Below are positions 52,165-61,353 of a stretch of DNA of 64,000 bases, one piece after another. The notes under the pieces are model-generated. The model worked only from the letters and a program-made list of their open reading frames with translations, was not told the DNA's origin and made no database searches. Source of the stretch: Streptomyces sp. NBC_00236 (GTDB lineage: Bacteria > Actinomycetota > Actinomycetes > Streptomycetales > Streptomycetaceae). A program made the translations under genes and the position numbers. Position 1 is the first letter of the stretch, and every line of letters starts with the position of its first letter. The stretch spans positions 7,192,001-7,256,000 of the forward strand of contig NZ_CP108100.1 of the NCBI RefSeq assembly GCF_036195045.1, given 5' to 3'.

Positions 52165-52554
52165 CGGAACGTTTCAATGCCTTCCGGATCGTCGACGAAG
52201 ACGCCTGGACCCCGCTCCGGGGCGGCAGCGCGAAGGCCACCGACCGTGCGGTGGCCTCACGCGTCGTGGCGCTCACCGCCTCCGGCAGGGACGTCCGGGT
52301 CGCCTTCGGCGGTGCGCGGGCGCTGCACATCACCGTGACGATCGGTGTCAACGACGTGGCCGGGGAGGCCCTCACCCTGGCAGACGCGGCATCCCTGCCT
52401 TCCTTCGCCCGGCGTCACGGTGTCGGCGCGCTCTTGCTCCGGGCGACGTTCCGCGACCGGGTGCGCACCGGTGAGGACACGTCGACGGCGAGCGTCACGC
52501 GCAGCGGGCGTCGCACGGGAGGACAGGGCGTTCGCCGAGGCGCTCAGTCGCTGA
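52165..52554 (+). pseudogene. Remnant of a GH18 chitinase, internally deleted and frameshifted
   Basis: No start codon fits, but the + frame from 52165 has strong Streptomyces codon bias. It encodes FRIVDEDAWTPLRGG and GRDVRVAFGGA, resembling the early beta strands of ChiC/ChiD-type GH18 chitinases (FVLSDGG..., GGDVIPSFGG). It then passes directly to IGVNDVAGEALTLADAASL and FARRHGVGALLL, which resemble the far C-terminal end of the same family. About 150 middle residues, including the catalytic DxxDxDxE motif, are absent. Near 52500-52515 the coding bias shifts to the +1 frame, which ends AREDRAFAEALSR then stop. Family assignment is from memory of the motif order. Confidence 0.6.
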
Positions 52555-52564
52555 CCGCCGTGCC

Positions 52565-53455
52565 TCAGTGCCCGGTCCCCTCCCGTACGAGCGCCATCAG
52601 CGCCCGTGCTCCCGGGCTCAGCGCCTGAGCGGCGGGAAGCACCACGACGCTCTCGTAGTACGGCTGGTCCGCCCCGTCGAGAGCCACCGCCACCAGGCTC
52701 GCGGCCTCGGGCTTGCGCGAGAAGTGGTGCGGAACCACCGCGATGCCGAGCCCCTCGCGCACCAGCTCCAGCAAGGTGTGTACGTCGTTGACCTCCAGCG
52801 CCACCGTGCGGCGCGCTCGTGCGGCCGCGAACGCCTCGTCGGCCGCACGGCGGGGCCCGAAGTCCGGATGGAAGTCGATGAACGCCTCCCCGGCCAGCTC
52901 GTCCCATCCGGCCCGGTGCGCCGAGGCCAGCCGGTGACCGGGCGCGCACAGCAGGACCATGGGCTCACGGGCCAGCGGGACCAGCTCGCCCCGCCACTCC
53001 ACGGGGGAGACGGTGGCGGCGAAGGCGATGTCGAGCCGGCCGCCGGACACCCCGTCGACCAGGTTCGTCGTCCCCTCCTGGCGGAGCCGGATCTCCATGT
53101 GCGGGTGCTCGCGGTGGAAGGCGGCGAGCAGCCGCGGCAGGTTCAGCCCGGCCACGCACTGCTCCACGCCCACCGACAGGGTCCCGCGCAGGAGTCCCCG
53201 TACGGCGTCGACGGCGTCCTTCGCCGCCCGCGCGCCCGCCAGGGTGCGTTCCGCCTCCACCAGCAGCGCGCGCCCGGCCTCGGTCAGCCGCACACTGCGG
53301 GTCGTCCGGCTGAACAGCGGCGTCCGCAGCTCCTGCTCCAGGGCCCGGACGGAGGCTGAGAGGCCGGACTGCGACACGGCGACGCGCTCGGCGGCCCGGG
53401 TGAAATGCTGCTCCTGGGCGACGGCGACGAAATGTTCCAGCTGGCGCAACTCCAT
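52565..53455 (-). CDS. LysR-family transcription regulator
   Basis: The 296-residue protein has the LysR winged helix at residues 1-60 (MELRQLEHFVAVAQEQHFTRAAERVAVSQSGLSASVRALEQEL) and a periplasmic-binding-like effector domain. It is divergent from an aldo/keto reductase gene across about 130 bp, the usual arrangement in which a LysR protein regulates the neighbouring enzyme. It ends 11 bp from the chitinase remnant on the other strand. Confidence 0.94.
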   Translation of the reverse strand: MELRQLEHFVAVAQEQHFTRAAERVAVSQSGLSASVRALEQELRTPLFSRTTRSVRLTEAGRALLVEAERTLAGARAAKDAVDAVRGLLRGTLSVGVEQCVAGLNLPRLLAAFHREHPHMEIRLRQEGTTNLVDGVSGGRLDIAFAATVSPVEWRGELVPLAREPMVLLCAPGHRLASAHRAGWDELAGEAFIDFHPDFGPRRAADEAFAAARARRTVALEVNDVHTLLELVREGLGIAVVPHHFSRKPEAASLVAVALDGADQPYYESVVVLPAAQALSPGARALMALVREGTGH

Positions 53456-53584
53456 GATTGAGAAATATAGGTGCTGAATCCCAGCGGAATCTACTGTTGG
53501 ACTGCTGGATCATTGTGCGCGAGCCTGGACCCCGCACGCCGTATCCCGTCGTGAACCGGAACGATCTCTCCCGTGGAGCCCCGC

Positions 53585-54586
53585 ATGTACATCCCGTCCG
53601 CCGGCCGTTACCAGGACATGCCGTACCGGCGCACCGGGCGCAGCGGTCTGAAGCTGCCCGCCCTCTCGCTCGGTCTGTGGCACAACTTCGGCGGTGACCG
53701 GACACCGGAGTCGCAGGGGCAGATCCTCCGCCGGGCGTTCGACCTCGGCATCACCCACTTCGACCTGGCCAACAACTACGGACCGCCGCCCGGCTCCGCC
53801 GAGACCGCGATGGGCCGCTCGCTGGCGACGGACTTCGCCCGGCACCGCGACGAGATCATCGTGTCCACCAAGGCCGGCTATCTGATGTGGGACGGTCCGT
53901 ACGGGGAGTGGGGATCGCGCAAGAACCTGCTCTCCTCGCTGGACCGGAGCCTCGGCCGCCTCGGCCTCGACTACGTCGACATCTTCTACTCCCACCGGCC
54001 CGACCCCGAGACCCCGCTCGAGGAGACGATGGGGGCGCTCCACTCGGCGGTGCAGCAGGGCAAGGCGCTCTACGTCGGTATCTCCAACTACTCGGCCGAG
54101 CAGACGAGGGAGGCAGCCCGGATCCTCAAGGACCTCGGCACCCCGCTGCTCATCCACCAGCCGCGCTACTCGATGCTGGACCGCTGGGTCGAGGACGGCC
54201 TGCTCACGGCCCTGGACGAGCTGGGTGTCGGCTCCATCGCCTACTCGCCGCTGGAGCAGGGCATCCTCTCGGACCGCTACCTCCGCGGTATCCCGGAGGG
54301 CTCGCGGGCGGCGGGCAGCAGCCCGTTCCTCTCGGCCGACTCGGTCACGCCCGAGCTGGTCGGCCGTCTCCGCGAACTGGACCAACTGGCCTCCGCGCGT
54401 GGCCAGTCGCTGGCCCAGATGGCACTGGCCTGGGTGCTGCGCGGCGGCCGGGTCACCTCAGCGGTGGTCGGCGCGAGCAGCGTCGCCCAGCTGGAGAACA
54501 GCGTCGAGGCGATCCGCAACCTGGAGTTCAGCGACAAGGAACTCGCCGGGATCGAGAAGCTGTTGAAGGGCGCGAAGCGCCGCTGA
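53585..54586 (+). CDS. Aldo/keto reductase (YghZ/Gpr-like)
   Basis: The 333-residue TIM-barrel oxidoreductase has the AKR active site: Asp-Tyr in FDLANNYGPP, Lys in VSTKAGY and His in FYSHRPDP. The N-terminus YRRTGRSGLKLPALSLGLWHNFGG is typical of L-glyceraldehyde-3-phosphate reductase (YghZ) relatives. It uses NADPH to reduce aldehydes such as L-glyceraldehyde 3-phosphate or methylglyoxal. The ATG at 53585, with GGAG at 6 nt, is preferred over an in-frame GTG four codons upstream. A divergent LysR gene is the likely regulator. Confidence 0.92.
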   Translation: MYIPSAGRYQDMPYRRTGRSGLKLPALSLGLWHNFGGDRTPESQGQILRRAFDLGITHFDLANNYGPPPGSAETAMGRSLATDFARHRDEIIVSTKAGYLMWDGPYGEWGSRKNLLSSLDRSLGRLGLDYVDIFYSHRPDPETPLEETMGALHSAVQQGKALYVGISNYSAEQTREAARILKDLGTPLLIHQPRYSMLDRWVEDGLLTALDELGVGSIAYSPLEQGILSDRYLRGIPEGSRAAGSSPFLSADSVTPELVGRLRELDQLASARGQSLAQMALAWVLRGGRVTSAVVGASSVAQLENSVEAIRNLEFSDKELAGIEKLLKGAKRR

Positions 54587-54591
54587 ATCAC

Positions 54592-54639
54592 CACGAAGGG
54601 GCCGGCACCTCCGCTTGCGGGGCGCCGGCCCCTTTCGTG
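54592..54639. terminator. Bidirectional terminator
   Basis: CACGAAGGGGCCGGC pairs with GCCGGCCCCTTTCGTG with one bulged base, between the convergent aldo/keto reductase and ArsR genes. Confidence 0.75.
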
Positions 54640-54662
54640 ATGCCCTTGTGCGGGCCGCCGTC

Positions 54663-55004
54663 TCAGGTGTCGTCCGCCCGGAGCAGCAGGTGCAGAAGGC
54701 CCGGGAAGCGGGCCTCGAACTCCTCGCGGCGCAGACGGTTGACCCGTTTGGCGCCCATGTCGCGCTGCTCCACCAGGCCCGCCCCGCGCAGCACCGAGAA
54801 GTGATGGCTGAGTGCGGCCTTGCCGACCGGCACGTCGAAGCTGCCGCAGCTGCGCGTCCAGTCCTCGGAGCCCGCCAGCTCCCGCACCAGCTGGAGGCGG
54901 ACCGGGTCGGCCACCGCGGAGAGGGCTTCGAGAACCGAGACCTCCGCGGGGTCCGTGTGGACCGGAGTCGCGCGATGTCCGCTGCCCGCAGGCTGGTTGG
55001 GCAT
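54663..55004 (-). CDS. ArsR-family transcription regulator
   Basis: The 113-residue winged-helix protein has the ArsR core ALSAVADPVRLQLVRELAG and recognition helix KAALSHHFSVLRGAGLV. It has a single Cys (in RSCGSFDV) and no classical metal-binding ELCVCDL motif, so it is probably not an arsenic sensor. GAGGAG lies 6 nt before the ATG at 55004. It is divergent from a quinone oxidoreductase gene. Confidence 0.92.
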   Translation of the reverse strand: MPNQPAGSGHRATPVHTDPAEVSVLEALSAVADPVRLQLVRELAGSEDWTRSCGSFDVPVGKAALSHHFSVLRGAGLVEQRDMGAKRVNRLRREEFEARFPGLLHLLLRADDT

Positions 55005-55037
55005 GTTCCGCTCCTCGTGTCCGTGGCTCTTGCCGAG

Positions 55038-55085
55038 TGTTCGATGAACATCGTACAGTCCGAGTGTTCGCTTTTCGTTGAACAC
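55038..55085. promoter_or_regulatory. Two inverted repeats in the ArsR/oxidoreductase divergent region
   Basis: TGTTC-GAT-GAACA (55038-55050) and GTGTTC-N10-GAACAC (55064-55085) share the same TGTTC/GAACA arms and fill the 104-bp gap, consistent with two ArsR dimer sites controlling both genes. Confidence 0.6.
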
Positions 55086-55108
55086 ATCTCCCCAGGGACG
55101 GTTCTGCC

Positions 55109-56086
55109 ATGCGTGCGATCGAGTTCAAGGAGTACGGCGGCCCCGAGGTGCTGACCCTCGTCGAGAGGGTCGCCCCCGAGCCCGGCCCCGGGCAGGTCAC
55201 CATCGACGTCGCCTACGCGGGCGTCAACTTCGCCGATCTCAAGGCCAGATCCGTGGGATACCGGGTGCCCGGACTGCCCTTCGTCCCGGGCCTGGAGGTC
55301 TCGGGCCGGGTGCGGGCGGTCGGTGAGGGGGTCGAGGGCCTGAGCCCCGGGCAGGAGGTTGCCGCGTTCCTCGACGGCGGCGGATACGCGGACGTGGTGG
55401 CGGCCCCGGCCGACACCGTCTTCCCGCTCCCCGCCGGTGTGGACCTGCGCACGGGTGCCACCCTCCCCACCGTGCTGCCGACCGCGCACGCCCTGCTGCA
55501 CGAGGTCGGGCGGCTGCGGGCCGGCGAGAGCGTGCTGGTGCAGGGCGCGGCCGGCGGAGTCGGCACGGTGGCCGGGCAACTGGCCAGATCCGCGGGGGCC
55601 GGAGCCGTGTACGGCGTGGTGTCCTCGGCCGCGAAGGCCGCGTACGCCCTCGACCACGGCTACGACGAGGTGTTCGTCGGAGACACCTTCCCGGACGAGG
55701 TTCGCCGCGCCACCGGCGGCCGGGGCGTCGACCTGGTGCTCGACCCGGTCGGCGGGGACACGCTGCGCCGCGGCGTCGACGCGCTCGCCGTCTTCGGGCG
55801 CCTGGTCTCCTTCGGCAACGCGAGCGGCGCACAGCCCTGGAGCGTCGGGCAGGGCGAGCTCTACCCGGGCAGCAGGTCGGTGGCCGGCTTCTCGATCCTG
55901 GAGCTGGCCGCGAGCGACCCCGCCACTTTGCGTACCGTCGCGGAACGCGCCTTCCGAGCCGTGACCGACGGGCACGTCGACCTTCCCGTGACGGCCGAGT
56001 TCACCCTGGCGAGGACGGCCGAAGCGCACCTGCTGATGGAGGGCCGCACATCGACCGGCAAGCTGGTCCTGCGCATCGGCGGCTGA
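55109..56086 (+). CDS. NAD(P)H:quinone oxidoreductase-type medium-chain dehydrogenase
   Basis: The 325-residue protein belongs to the zinc-free quinone oxidoreductase branch of the MDR superfamily: MRAIEFKEYGGPEVLTLVE opening, GVNFADLKAR, and the nucleotide-binding VLVQGAAGGVGTVAGQLARSAGA near residue 144. No catalytic zinc ligands are present. It should reduce quinones or enones with NADPH. The divergent ArsR gene probably controls it. Confidence 0.92.
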   Translation: MRAIEFKEYGGPEVLTLVERVAPEPGPGQVTIDVAYAGVNFADLKARSVGYRVPGLPFVPGLEVSGRVRAVGEGVEGLSPGQEVAAFLDGGGYADVVAAPADTVFPLPAGVDLRTGATLPTVLPTAHALLHEVGRLRAGESVLVQGAAGGVGTVAGQLARSAGAGAVYGVVSSAAKAAYALDHGYDEVFVGDTFPDEVRRATGGRGVDLVLDPVGGDTLRRGVDALAVFGRLVSFGNASGAQPWSVGQGELYPGSRSVAGFSILELAASDPATLRTVAERAFRAVTDGHVDLPVTAEFTLARTAEAHLLMEGRTSTGKLVLRIGG

Positions 56087-56141
56087 GCGGTCCCGTCCCT
56101 CGCCCCGCCCCCTGATCACGGACCCCGAAAGGTGCACGCAG

Positions 56142-57068
56142 ATGAAGATTCTGGTCGTAGGAGCAGGAGCCACCGGTGGCTACTTCGGTGCCCGGCTCGC
56201 ACAGGCGGGCAGGGACGTCACCTTCCTGGTCCGTCCGCGCCGCGCCGCGGTCCTCCGTGAGCGCGGTCTGCGCATCACCGGACTGGGGGAGGAGGAGAGG
56301 CTCACGCCCCGGCTCGTCACCGCGGACGAACTCTCCGGTCCCTACGACCTGGTGCTGCTCTCGGTGAAGGCCACGGCCCTGGACGCGGCCCTCGACGACA
56401 TCGCGCCGGCCGTCGGGCCGGAGACCGCGATCGTGCCGCTGCTCAACGGCATGGCCCACCTCGCGCGGCTGGGCGACCGGTTCGGTGAGAAGGCGGTGCT
56501 GGGCGGCGTCGCCAGGGTCATCACCACGCTGAACGCCGAAGGTGACATCGTGCGGCTCGCGCCGGTCGCCGGACTGACGATCGGCGAGCAGCAGGGCGGC
56601 ACATCGGAGCGGGCCGAGGCGATCACCGCCGTCCTCGGCGTCGCGGGCATCGAGGCGCGCCGGTCCAGGAACGTCATCGGGGCGATGTGGGGCAAGTGGG
56701 TGTTCATCAGCACCCTGGCGGGTCTGACCTGCCTGATGCGCGGCACCGTGGGCGATGTCCGGGCCGTCCCCGGCGGGCCCGGTTTCGTCACCGCCCTCCT
56801 GGCCGAGTGCGCCGCTGTCGCGGCCGCCGCGGGGCATCCCGTGCGGGAGACGGAACTCGACGCCGTGGCCGAGATGCTCACCACGGAGGGATCGCCGCTC
56901 ACCGCCTCGCTGTACCGCGACGTGACCCTGGGCGCACCGACCGAGGCCGAGCAGGTCTTCGGGGATCTCGTGGACCGGGCCCGGCGCCTGTCCGTCGCCA
57001 CCCCGCTGCTCGATCTCGTCACGCTGAACCTGCGCGTCCACGAGCTCCGCACCGGCTCCGCCGTCTGA
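56142..57068 (+). CDS. Ketopantoate reductase family protein
   Basis: The 308-residue protein opens with the ApbA/PanE NADP-binding motif MKILVVGAGATGGYFGARLAQAG and has the family LLNGMAH segment near residue 105. The C-terminal domain contains the catalytic-type Lys in MWGKWVFIS and a conserved acidic residue region. It may be 2-dehydropantoate 2-reductase of pantothenate synthesis; however, Streptomyces carries several paralogues and no pan genes are adjacent, so the substrate is uncertain. Confidence 0.88.
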   Translation: MKILVVGAGATGGYFGARLAQAGRDVTFLVRPRRAAVLRERGLRITGLGEEERLTPRLVTADELSGPYDLVLLSVKATALDAALDDIAPAVGPETAIVPLLNGMAHLARLGDRFGEKAVLGGVARVITTLNAEGDIVRLAPVAGLTIGEQQGGTSERAEAITAVLGVAGIEARRSRNVIGAMWGKWVFISTLAGLTCLMRGTVGDVRAVPGGPGFVTALLAECAAVAAAAGHPVRETELDAVAEMLTTEGSPLTASLYRDVTLGAPTEAEQVFGDLVDRARRLSVATPLLDLVTLNLRVHELRTGSAV

Positions 57069-57174
57069 GGCCCCCGGACCCGCGCACCGGACCCACGCCC
57101 CTTCAAAGGAGTGGACCTCTGGAGGCCAGGGCCGCTCTGGCCTGCACGTTCTGTGGCGCGTACCGTGTGGCACC

Positions 57175-58008
57175 ATGAAGATCCTCGTCAGCGCCGACAT
57201 GGAAGGCGCCACCGGTGTGACCTGGCCGGCCGATGTGCTGCCCGGTACACCCCAGTGGGAGCGGTGCCGCTCCCTGTTCACCTCCGACGTCAACGCGGCC
57301 GCCCTCGGCTTCTACGACGGGGGCGCCGACGAGGTGCTCGTCAACGAGGCCCACTGGACCATGCGCAACCTGCTGCTCGAGCAGCTCGACGACCGGGTCC
57401 AGATGATCACCGGCAGGCACAAGTCGCTCAGCATGGTGGAGGGCATCCAGCACGGTGACGTCGACGCGGTGGCCTTCATCGGCTACCACACGGGAGCCGG
57501 CACGGAGGGCGTCCTGGCCCACACGTTTCTGGCCAACTCCATCACCGGCGTCTGGGTGAACGGGGTCAGGGCGAGCGAGGGCCTGCTCAACGCCCATGTG
57601 GCCGCGGAGTACGGCGTCCCCGTCGTCCTCGTCACCGGCGACGACCTGACCTGCGTGGACGCCAGGGGTTACGCCCCCGACGCGCGGACGGTCGCCGTCA
57701 AGGACTACGTGTCGCGCTACGCCGCGGTCTGCCGCACCCCCACCCGCACCGCCGCCGACATCCGTGCGGCGGCCAAGGAGGCGGCCGGGCTCGCCGGACG
57801 TTACACACCGGTGGACGGCGGCCCGTTCACCGTTGAGCTGGAGTTCGACGCCGAACACCTGGCCGCGGCGGCCACGGTCGTGCCCGGCACGGCACCCTCC
57901 GGCGAGAGGCGTGTCGCCTACACCAGCGCGACGATGTACGAAGGTATCCGCACGTTCAAGGCGGTGACGACCATCGTGTCGTCCGCCGTGGAGGAACAGT
58001 ATGGCTGA
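57175..58008 (+). CDS. M55-family D-aminopeptidase (DppA type)
   Basis: The 277-residue protein matches the DppA zinc D-aminopeptidase family. The metal motif S-x-D-x-EG appears as SADMEG at residues 6-11, followed by conserved NEAHWTMRNL, HTGAGTEGVLAHTF and GLLNAHVAAEYGVPVVLVTGDD segments. DppA releases N-terminal D-Ala or D-amino acids from peptides and forms a decamer in Bacillus. It overlaps the next gene by 8 bp and opens a four-peptidase operon. Confidence 0.93.
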   Translation: MKILVSADMEGATGVTWPADVLPGTPQWERCRSLFTSDVNAAALGFYDGGADEVLVNEAHWTMRNLLLEQLDDRVQMITGRHKSLSMVEGIQHGDVDAVAFIGYHTGAGTEGVLAHTFLANSITGVWVNGVRASEGLLNAHVAAEYGVPVVLVTGDDLTCVDARGYAPDARTVAVKDYVSRYAAVCRTPTRTAADIRAAAKEAAGLAGRYTPVDGGPFTVELEFDAEHLAAAATVVPGTAPSGERRVAYTSATMYEGIRTFKAVTTIVSSAVEEQYG

Positions 58009-59344
58009 GGCGAGCACCACCCAGGACGGCGTCGACGAACTGGCTCTCGACGAGTCGGTGACGTTCACCTCCGAACTGATCCGCATCGACACCACGAACA
58101 GGGGCGGCGGTGACTGCCGCGAACGTCCCGCCGCCGAGTACGTCGCCGAGCGGCTGGCCGCCGCGGGACTCGAACCGGCGATGCTGGAGCGCACCCCCGG
58201 CCGCACCAACGTCGTCGCCCGGATCCCCGGCACCGACCCGTCGGCCGAAGCGCTCCTGGTCCACGGCCACCTGGACGTCGTGCCGGCCGAGGCCGACGAC
58301 TGGACCGTGCACCCCTTCTCCGGCGAGGTGCGCGACGGAGTCGTCTGGGGCCGCGGCGCCATCGACATGAAGAACATGGACGCGATGGTCCTCGCCGTCG
58401 TCCGCTACTGGGCCAGGGCCGGCATCCGCCCACGCCGCGACATCGTGATCGCGTACACCGCGGACGAGGAGGCCAGCGCCGACGACGGCTCGGGCTTCCT
58501 CGCCGATCAGCACGCCGCACTCTTCGAAGGGTGCACGGAAGGCATCAGCGAGTCGGGCGCCTTCACCTTCCACGCCGGGCCGAACATGCCGCTCTACCCC
58601 ATCGCCGCGGGCGAACGCGGCACCGGCTGGCTCAAGCTCACCGCCCACGGCAAGGCGGGGCACGGTTCCAAGGTCAACCGCGCGAACGCGGTCAGCACGC
58701 TCGCCGCGGCCGTCGCCCGGATCGGCGACCACGAATGGCCGGTGCGTCTGACCCCCACGGTCCGCGCCGCGATCACCGAGATCGCCGCCCTGCACGGCAT
58801 CCAACCCGACCTCGATGCCCCCGGCTTCGACGTGGACGAACTCCTCGGCAAGATCGGACCGGCCGCCGACCTCGTCGCTCCGACCGTCCGCAACAGCTCC
58901 AACCCGACGATGCTGGACGCCGGTTACAAGGTCAACGTCATCCCCGGCCACGCCACCGCCTACATCGACGGCAGGATGGTCCCCGGCGGCGAGGACGAGT
59001 TCCGCACCACCCTGGACCGGCTGACCGGCCCCTCGGTCGACTGGGAGTTCCACCACCGCGAGGTGCCACTCCAGGCACCGGTCGACTCGCCCACGTTCGC
59101 CAAGCTCCGCGCCGCCGTCGAACGGTTCGACCCCGACGGCCACGTCGTGCCGTACTGCATGTCCGGCGGCACCGACGCCAAGCAGTTCTCCCGGCTCGGC
59201 ATCACCGGCTACGGCTTCTCGCCGCTGAAGCTGCCCGTCGGCTTCGACTACCAGGCCCTCTTCCACGGCGTGGACGAACGCGTCCCCGTCGAGGCGCTGC
59301 ACTTCGGCGTCCGGGTCCTGGACCACTACCTGCGTACCGCCTGA
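58001..59344 (+). CDS. M20/M25/M40-family metallo-hydrolase
   Basis: The 447-residue di-zinc hydrolase has the metal-binding motifs HGHLDVVP near residue 88, RGAIDMKNMDAM with the bridging Asp, TADEEASAD with the general-base Glu, and a His near the C-terminus. A dimerisation domain is inserted at about 200-330. It should act as an aminoacylase, carboxypeptidase or dipeptidase. Translationally coupled to the M55 gene, it probably handles products of that enzyme. Confidence 0.92.
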   Translation: MAEASTTQDGVDELALDESVTFTSELIRIDTTNRGGGDCRERPAAEYVAERLAAAGLEPAMLERTPGRTNVVARIPGTDPSAEALLVHGHLDVVPAEADDWTVHPFSGEVRDGVVWGRGAIDMKNMDAMVLAVVRYWARAGIRPRRDIVIAYTADEEASADDGSGFLADQHAALFEGCTEGISESGAFTFHAGPNMPLYPIAAGERGTGWLKLTAHGKAGHGSKVNRANAVSTLAAAVARIGDHEWPVRLTPTVRAAITEIAALHGIQPDLDAPGFDVDELLGKIGPAADLVAPTVRNSSNPTMLDAGYKVNVIPGHATAYIDGRMVPGGEDEFRTTLDRLTGPSVDWEFHHREVPLQAPVDSPTFAKLRAAVERFDPDGHVVPYCMSGGTDAKQFSRLGITGYGFSPLKLPVGFDYQALFHGVDERVPVEALHFGVRVLDHYLRTA

Positions 59345-59364
59345 ACCACTCGGGGGAACCGATC

Positions 59365-61353
59365 ATGAAATCCACTGAGGCCTACGGAAGCTGGCCGTCA
59401 CCGATCGACGCCGCGCTGGCCGCTTCCCGCGACGGCCGGCCCGAGTACGTCGGAGCGGTCGGCGACGAGCTGTGGTGGACGGAGCCGCGCCCGGCCGAGG
59501 CCGGCCGGCGTGCCCTGGTCCGCCGCTCGGCCGACGGCACCACCACGGAGCTGCCCGCGCCGTGGAACGCCCGCAGCCGCGTCATCGAGTACGGCGGACT
59601 GCCGTGGGCCGGCACCGTACGCGCCGAGGGCGGCCCGCTGATCGTCTTCGTCCACTTCGACGACCAGCGGCTGTACGCCTACGCCCCCGACGGCCCCCGC
59701 GAGCCATGGCCGCTGACGCCCGTCTCCGCGACCGGCGGCGGACTGCGCTGGGCCGACCCGCGGCCGCACCCGGACCGCGGACCGGCCGGCGAGGTCTGGT
59801 GCGTCCTGGAGGAGTTCACCGGCGAGGGCCCCACCGAACTGCGCCGGGTGATCGCCGCCGTGCCACTGGACGGATCGGCGGCCGGCGACCGGTCCGCGGT
59901 ACGTGAACTCTCCGACGACGGGCACCGGTTCGTCACGGGCGCCGAGGTCTCGCCCGACGGGCGGCGTGCGGCCTGGATCGCCTGGGACCACCCGCGGATG
60001 CCGTGGGACGGCACCGAGGTGATGCTCGCCGACATCGGCGAGGACGGCACCTTCCACGACGCCCGGCGTTTCGTGGGCGGTCCGGAGGAATCCGTACCGC
60101 AGGTCCGCTGGGCCTCGGACGGACAACTGCTGTTCGCCAGTGACCGCAGCGGGTGGTGGAATCTCTACCGCGCCGACCCGGACCGCGGCACCGTGGACGA
60201 ACTCGGCGTCCGCGAGGAGGAGTTCGCGGGTCCGTTGTGGAAGATCGGGCTCAACTGGTTCTGCCCGCTGGACAACGGGCTCATCGCCGCACTCCACGGC
60301 AGGGGATCCACCACCCTCGGCATCCTCGACCCGGAGACGGGCGAGATCGTCGACATCGCCGGACCCTGGACCGAATGGGCCGAGACCCTCGCCGTGCAGG
60401 GCAGCCGTGTCATCGGCATCGCGGCGAGCCCGCGCAGCGCCTACGAGATCGTGGAACTGGACACCGCGACCGGGCACACCCGGATCATCGGCGCACCGCA
60501 CGAGGACGCGGTCGACCCGTCGTACTACCCGGAGCCCGCCGTCCGCACCTTCACCGGGCCCGACGGCCGGGAGATCCACGCCCAGGTGTACCCGCCGCAC
60601 AGCCCCGACCGGACCGGACCGGACGACGAGCTGCCGCCCTTCGTGGTGTGGGCCCACGGCGGCCCGACCGGCCATGCCCCGCTCGTACTCGACCTGGAGA
60701 TCGCCTACTTCACCTCGCGCGGCATCGGCGTCGCCGAGGTCAACTACGGCGGTTCCACCGGCTACGGCCGGTCCTACCGCAACCGGCTGCGCGGACAGTG
60801 GGGCGTCGTCGACGTCGAGGACTGCGCCGCGGTCGCCGGGGCGCTGGCCGCCGAGGGCGCCGCCGATCCGCTCAGGCTCGCCGTCCGCGGCGGAAGCGCC
60901 GGCGGCTGGACCTCCGCCGCCTCGCTGACCGGGACGGATGTCTACGCCTGCGGCACGATCATCTACCCCATCCTGGACCTGACCGGCTGGGGCACCGACG
61001 AGACCCACGACTTCGAGTCGCAGTACCTGGAGTCGCTGGTCGGCCCGCTCGCCGAGGTCCCCGACCGCTACCGCGACAGGTCCCCGATCAACCGCACCGA
61101 CGGGCTCACCACCCCCTTCCTGATCCTCCAGGGGGAGGACGACCCGATCTGTCCGCCCGTGCAGTGCGAGCGGTTCCTGGCCGAGGTCGAGGGGCGCGGC
61201 ATCCCGCACGCCTATCTCACCTACCCGGGCGAGGGGCACGGATTCCGGCGCGCGGAGACCATGATCAGCGCGTTGGAGGCGGAACTCTCCCTGTACGCCC
61301 AGACGTTCGGCATCGACCGTACCGATGTTCCGCTGCTGGAGCTGAAGAAGTGA
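59365..61353 (+). CDS. S9-family (prolyl oligopeptidase) serine peptidase
   Basis: The 662-residue cytoplasmic protein has an N-terminal seven-bladed beta-propeller (about 1-400) and a C-terminal alpha/beta-hydrolase domain. The catalytic Ser lies in GGSAGGWTSA, the Asp in LQGEDDPICPP and the His in PGEGHGFRRAE. The propeller restricts access to short peptides. It resembles acylaminoacyl- or dipeptidyl-peptidases. The ATG at 59365 follows a GGGGAA sequence 20 bp after the M20 stop. Its stop overlaps the next start. Confidence 0.93.
   Translation: MKSTEAYGSWPSPIDAALAASRDGRPEYVGAVGDELWWTEPRPAEAGRRALVRRSADGTTTELPAPWNARSRVIEYGGLPWAGTVRAEGGPLIVFVHFDDQRLYAYAPDGPREPWPLTPVSATGGGLRWADPRPHPDRGPAGEVWCVLEEFTGEGPTELRRVIAAVPLDGSAAGDRSAVRELSDDGHRFVTGAEVSPDGRRAAWIAWDHPRMPWDGTEVMLADIGEDGTFHDARRFVGGPEESVPQVRWASDGQLLFASDRSGWWNLYRADPDRGTVDELGVREEEFAGPLWKIGLNWFCPLDNGLIAALHGRGSTTLGILDPETGEIVDIAGPWTEWAETLAVQGSRVIGIAASPRSAYEIVELDTATGHTRIIGAPHEDAVDPSYYPEPAVRTFTGPDGREIHAQVYPPHSPDRTGPDDELPPFVVWAHGGPTGHAPLVLDLEIAYFTSRGIGVAEVNYGGSTGYGRSYRNRLRGQWGVVDVEDCAAVAGALAAEGAADPLRLAVRGGSAGGWTSAASLTGTDVYACGTIIYPILDLTGWGTDETHDFESQYLESLVGPLAEVPDRYRDRSPINRTDGLTTPFLILQGEDDPICPPVQCERFLAEVEGRGIPHAYLTYPGEGHGFRRAETMISALEAELSLYAQTFGIDRTDVPLLELKK

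Noticed and set aside
57120..57150. AGGCCAG/CTGGCCT hairpin before the D-aminopeptidase gene
   Set aside because: It could be an attenuator, but the stem is short and there is no anti-terminator or U tract, so it is not reported as a feature.
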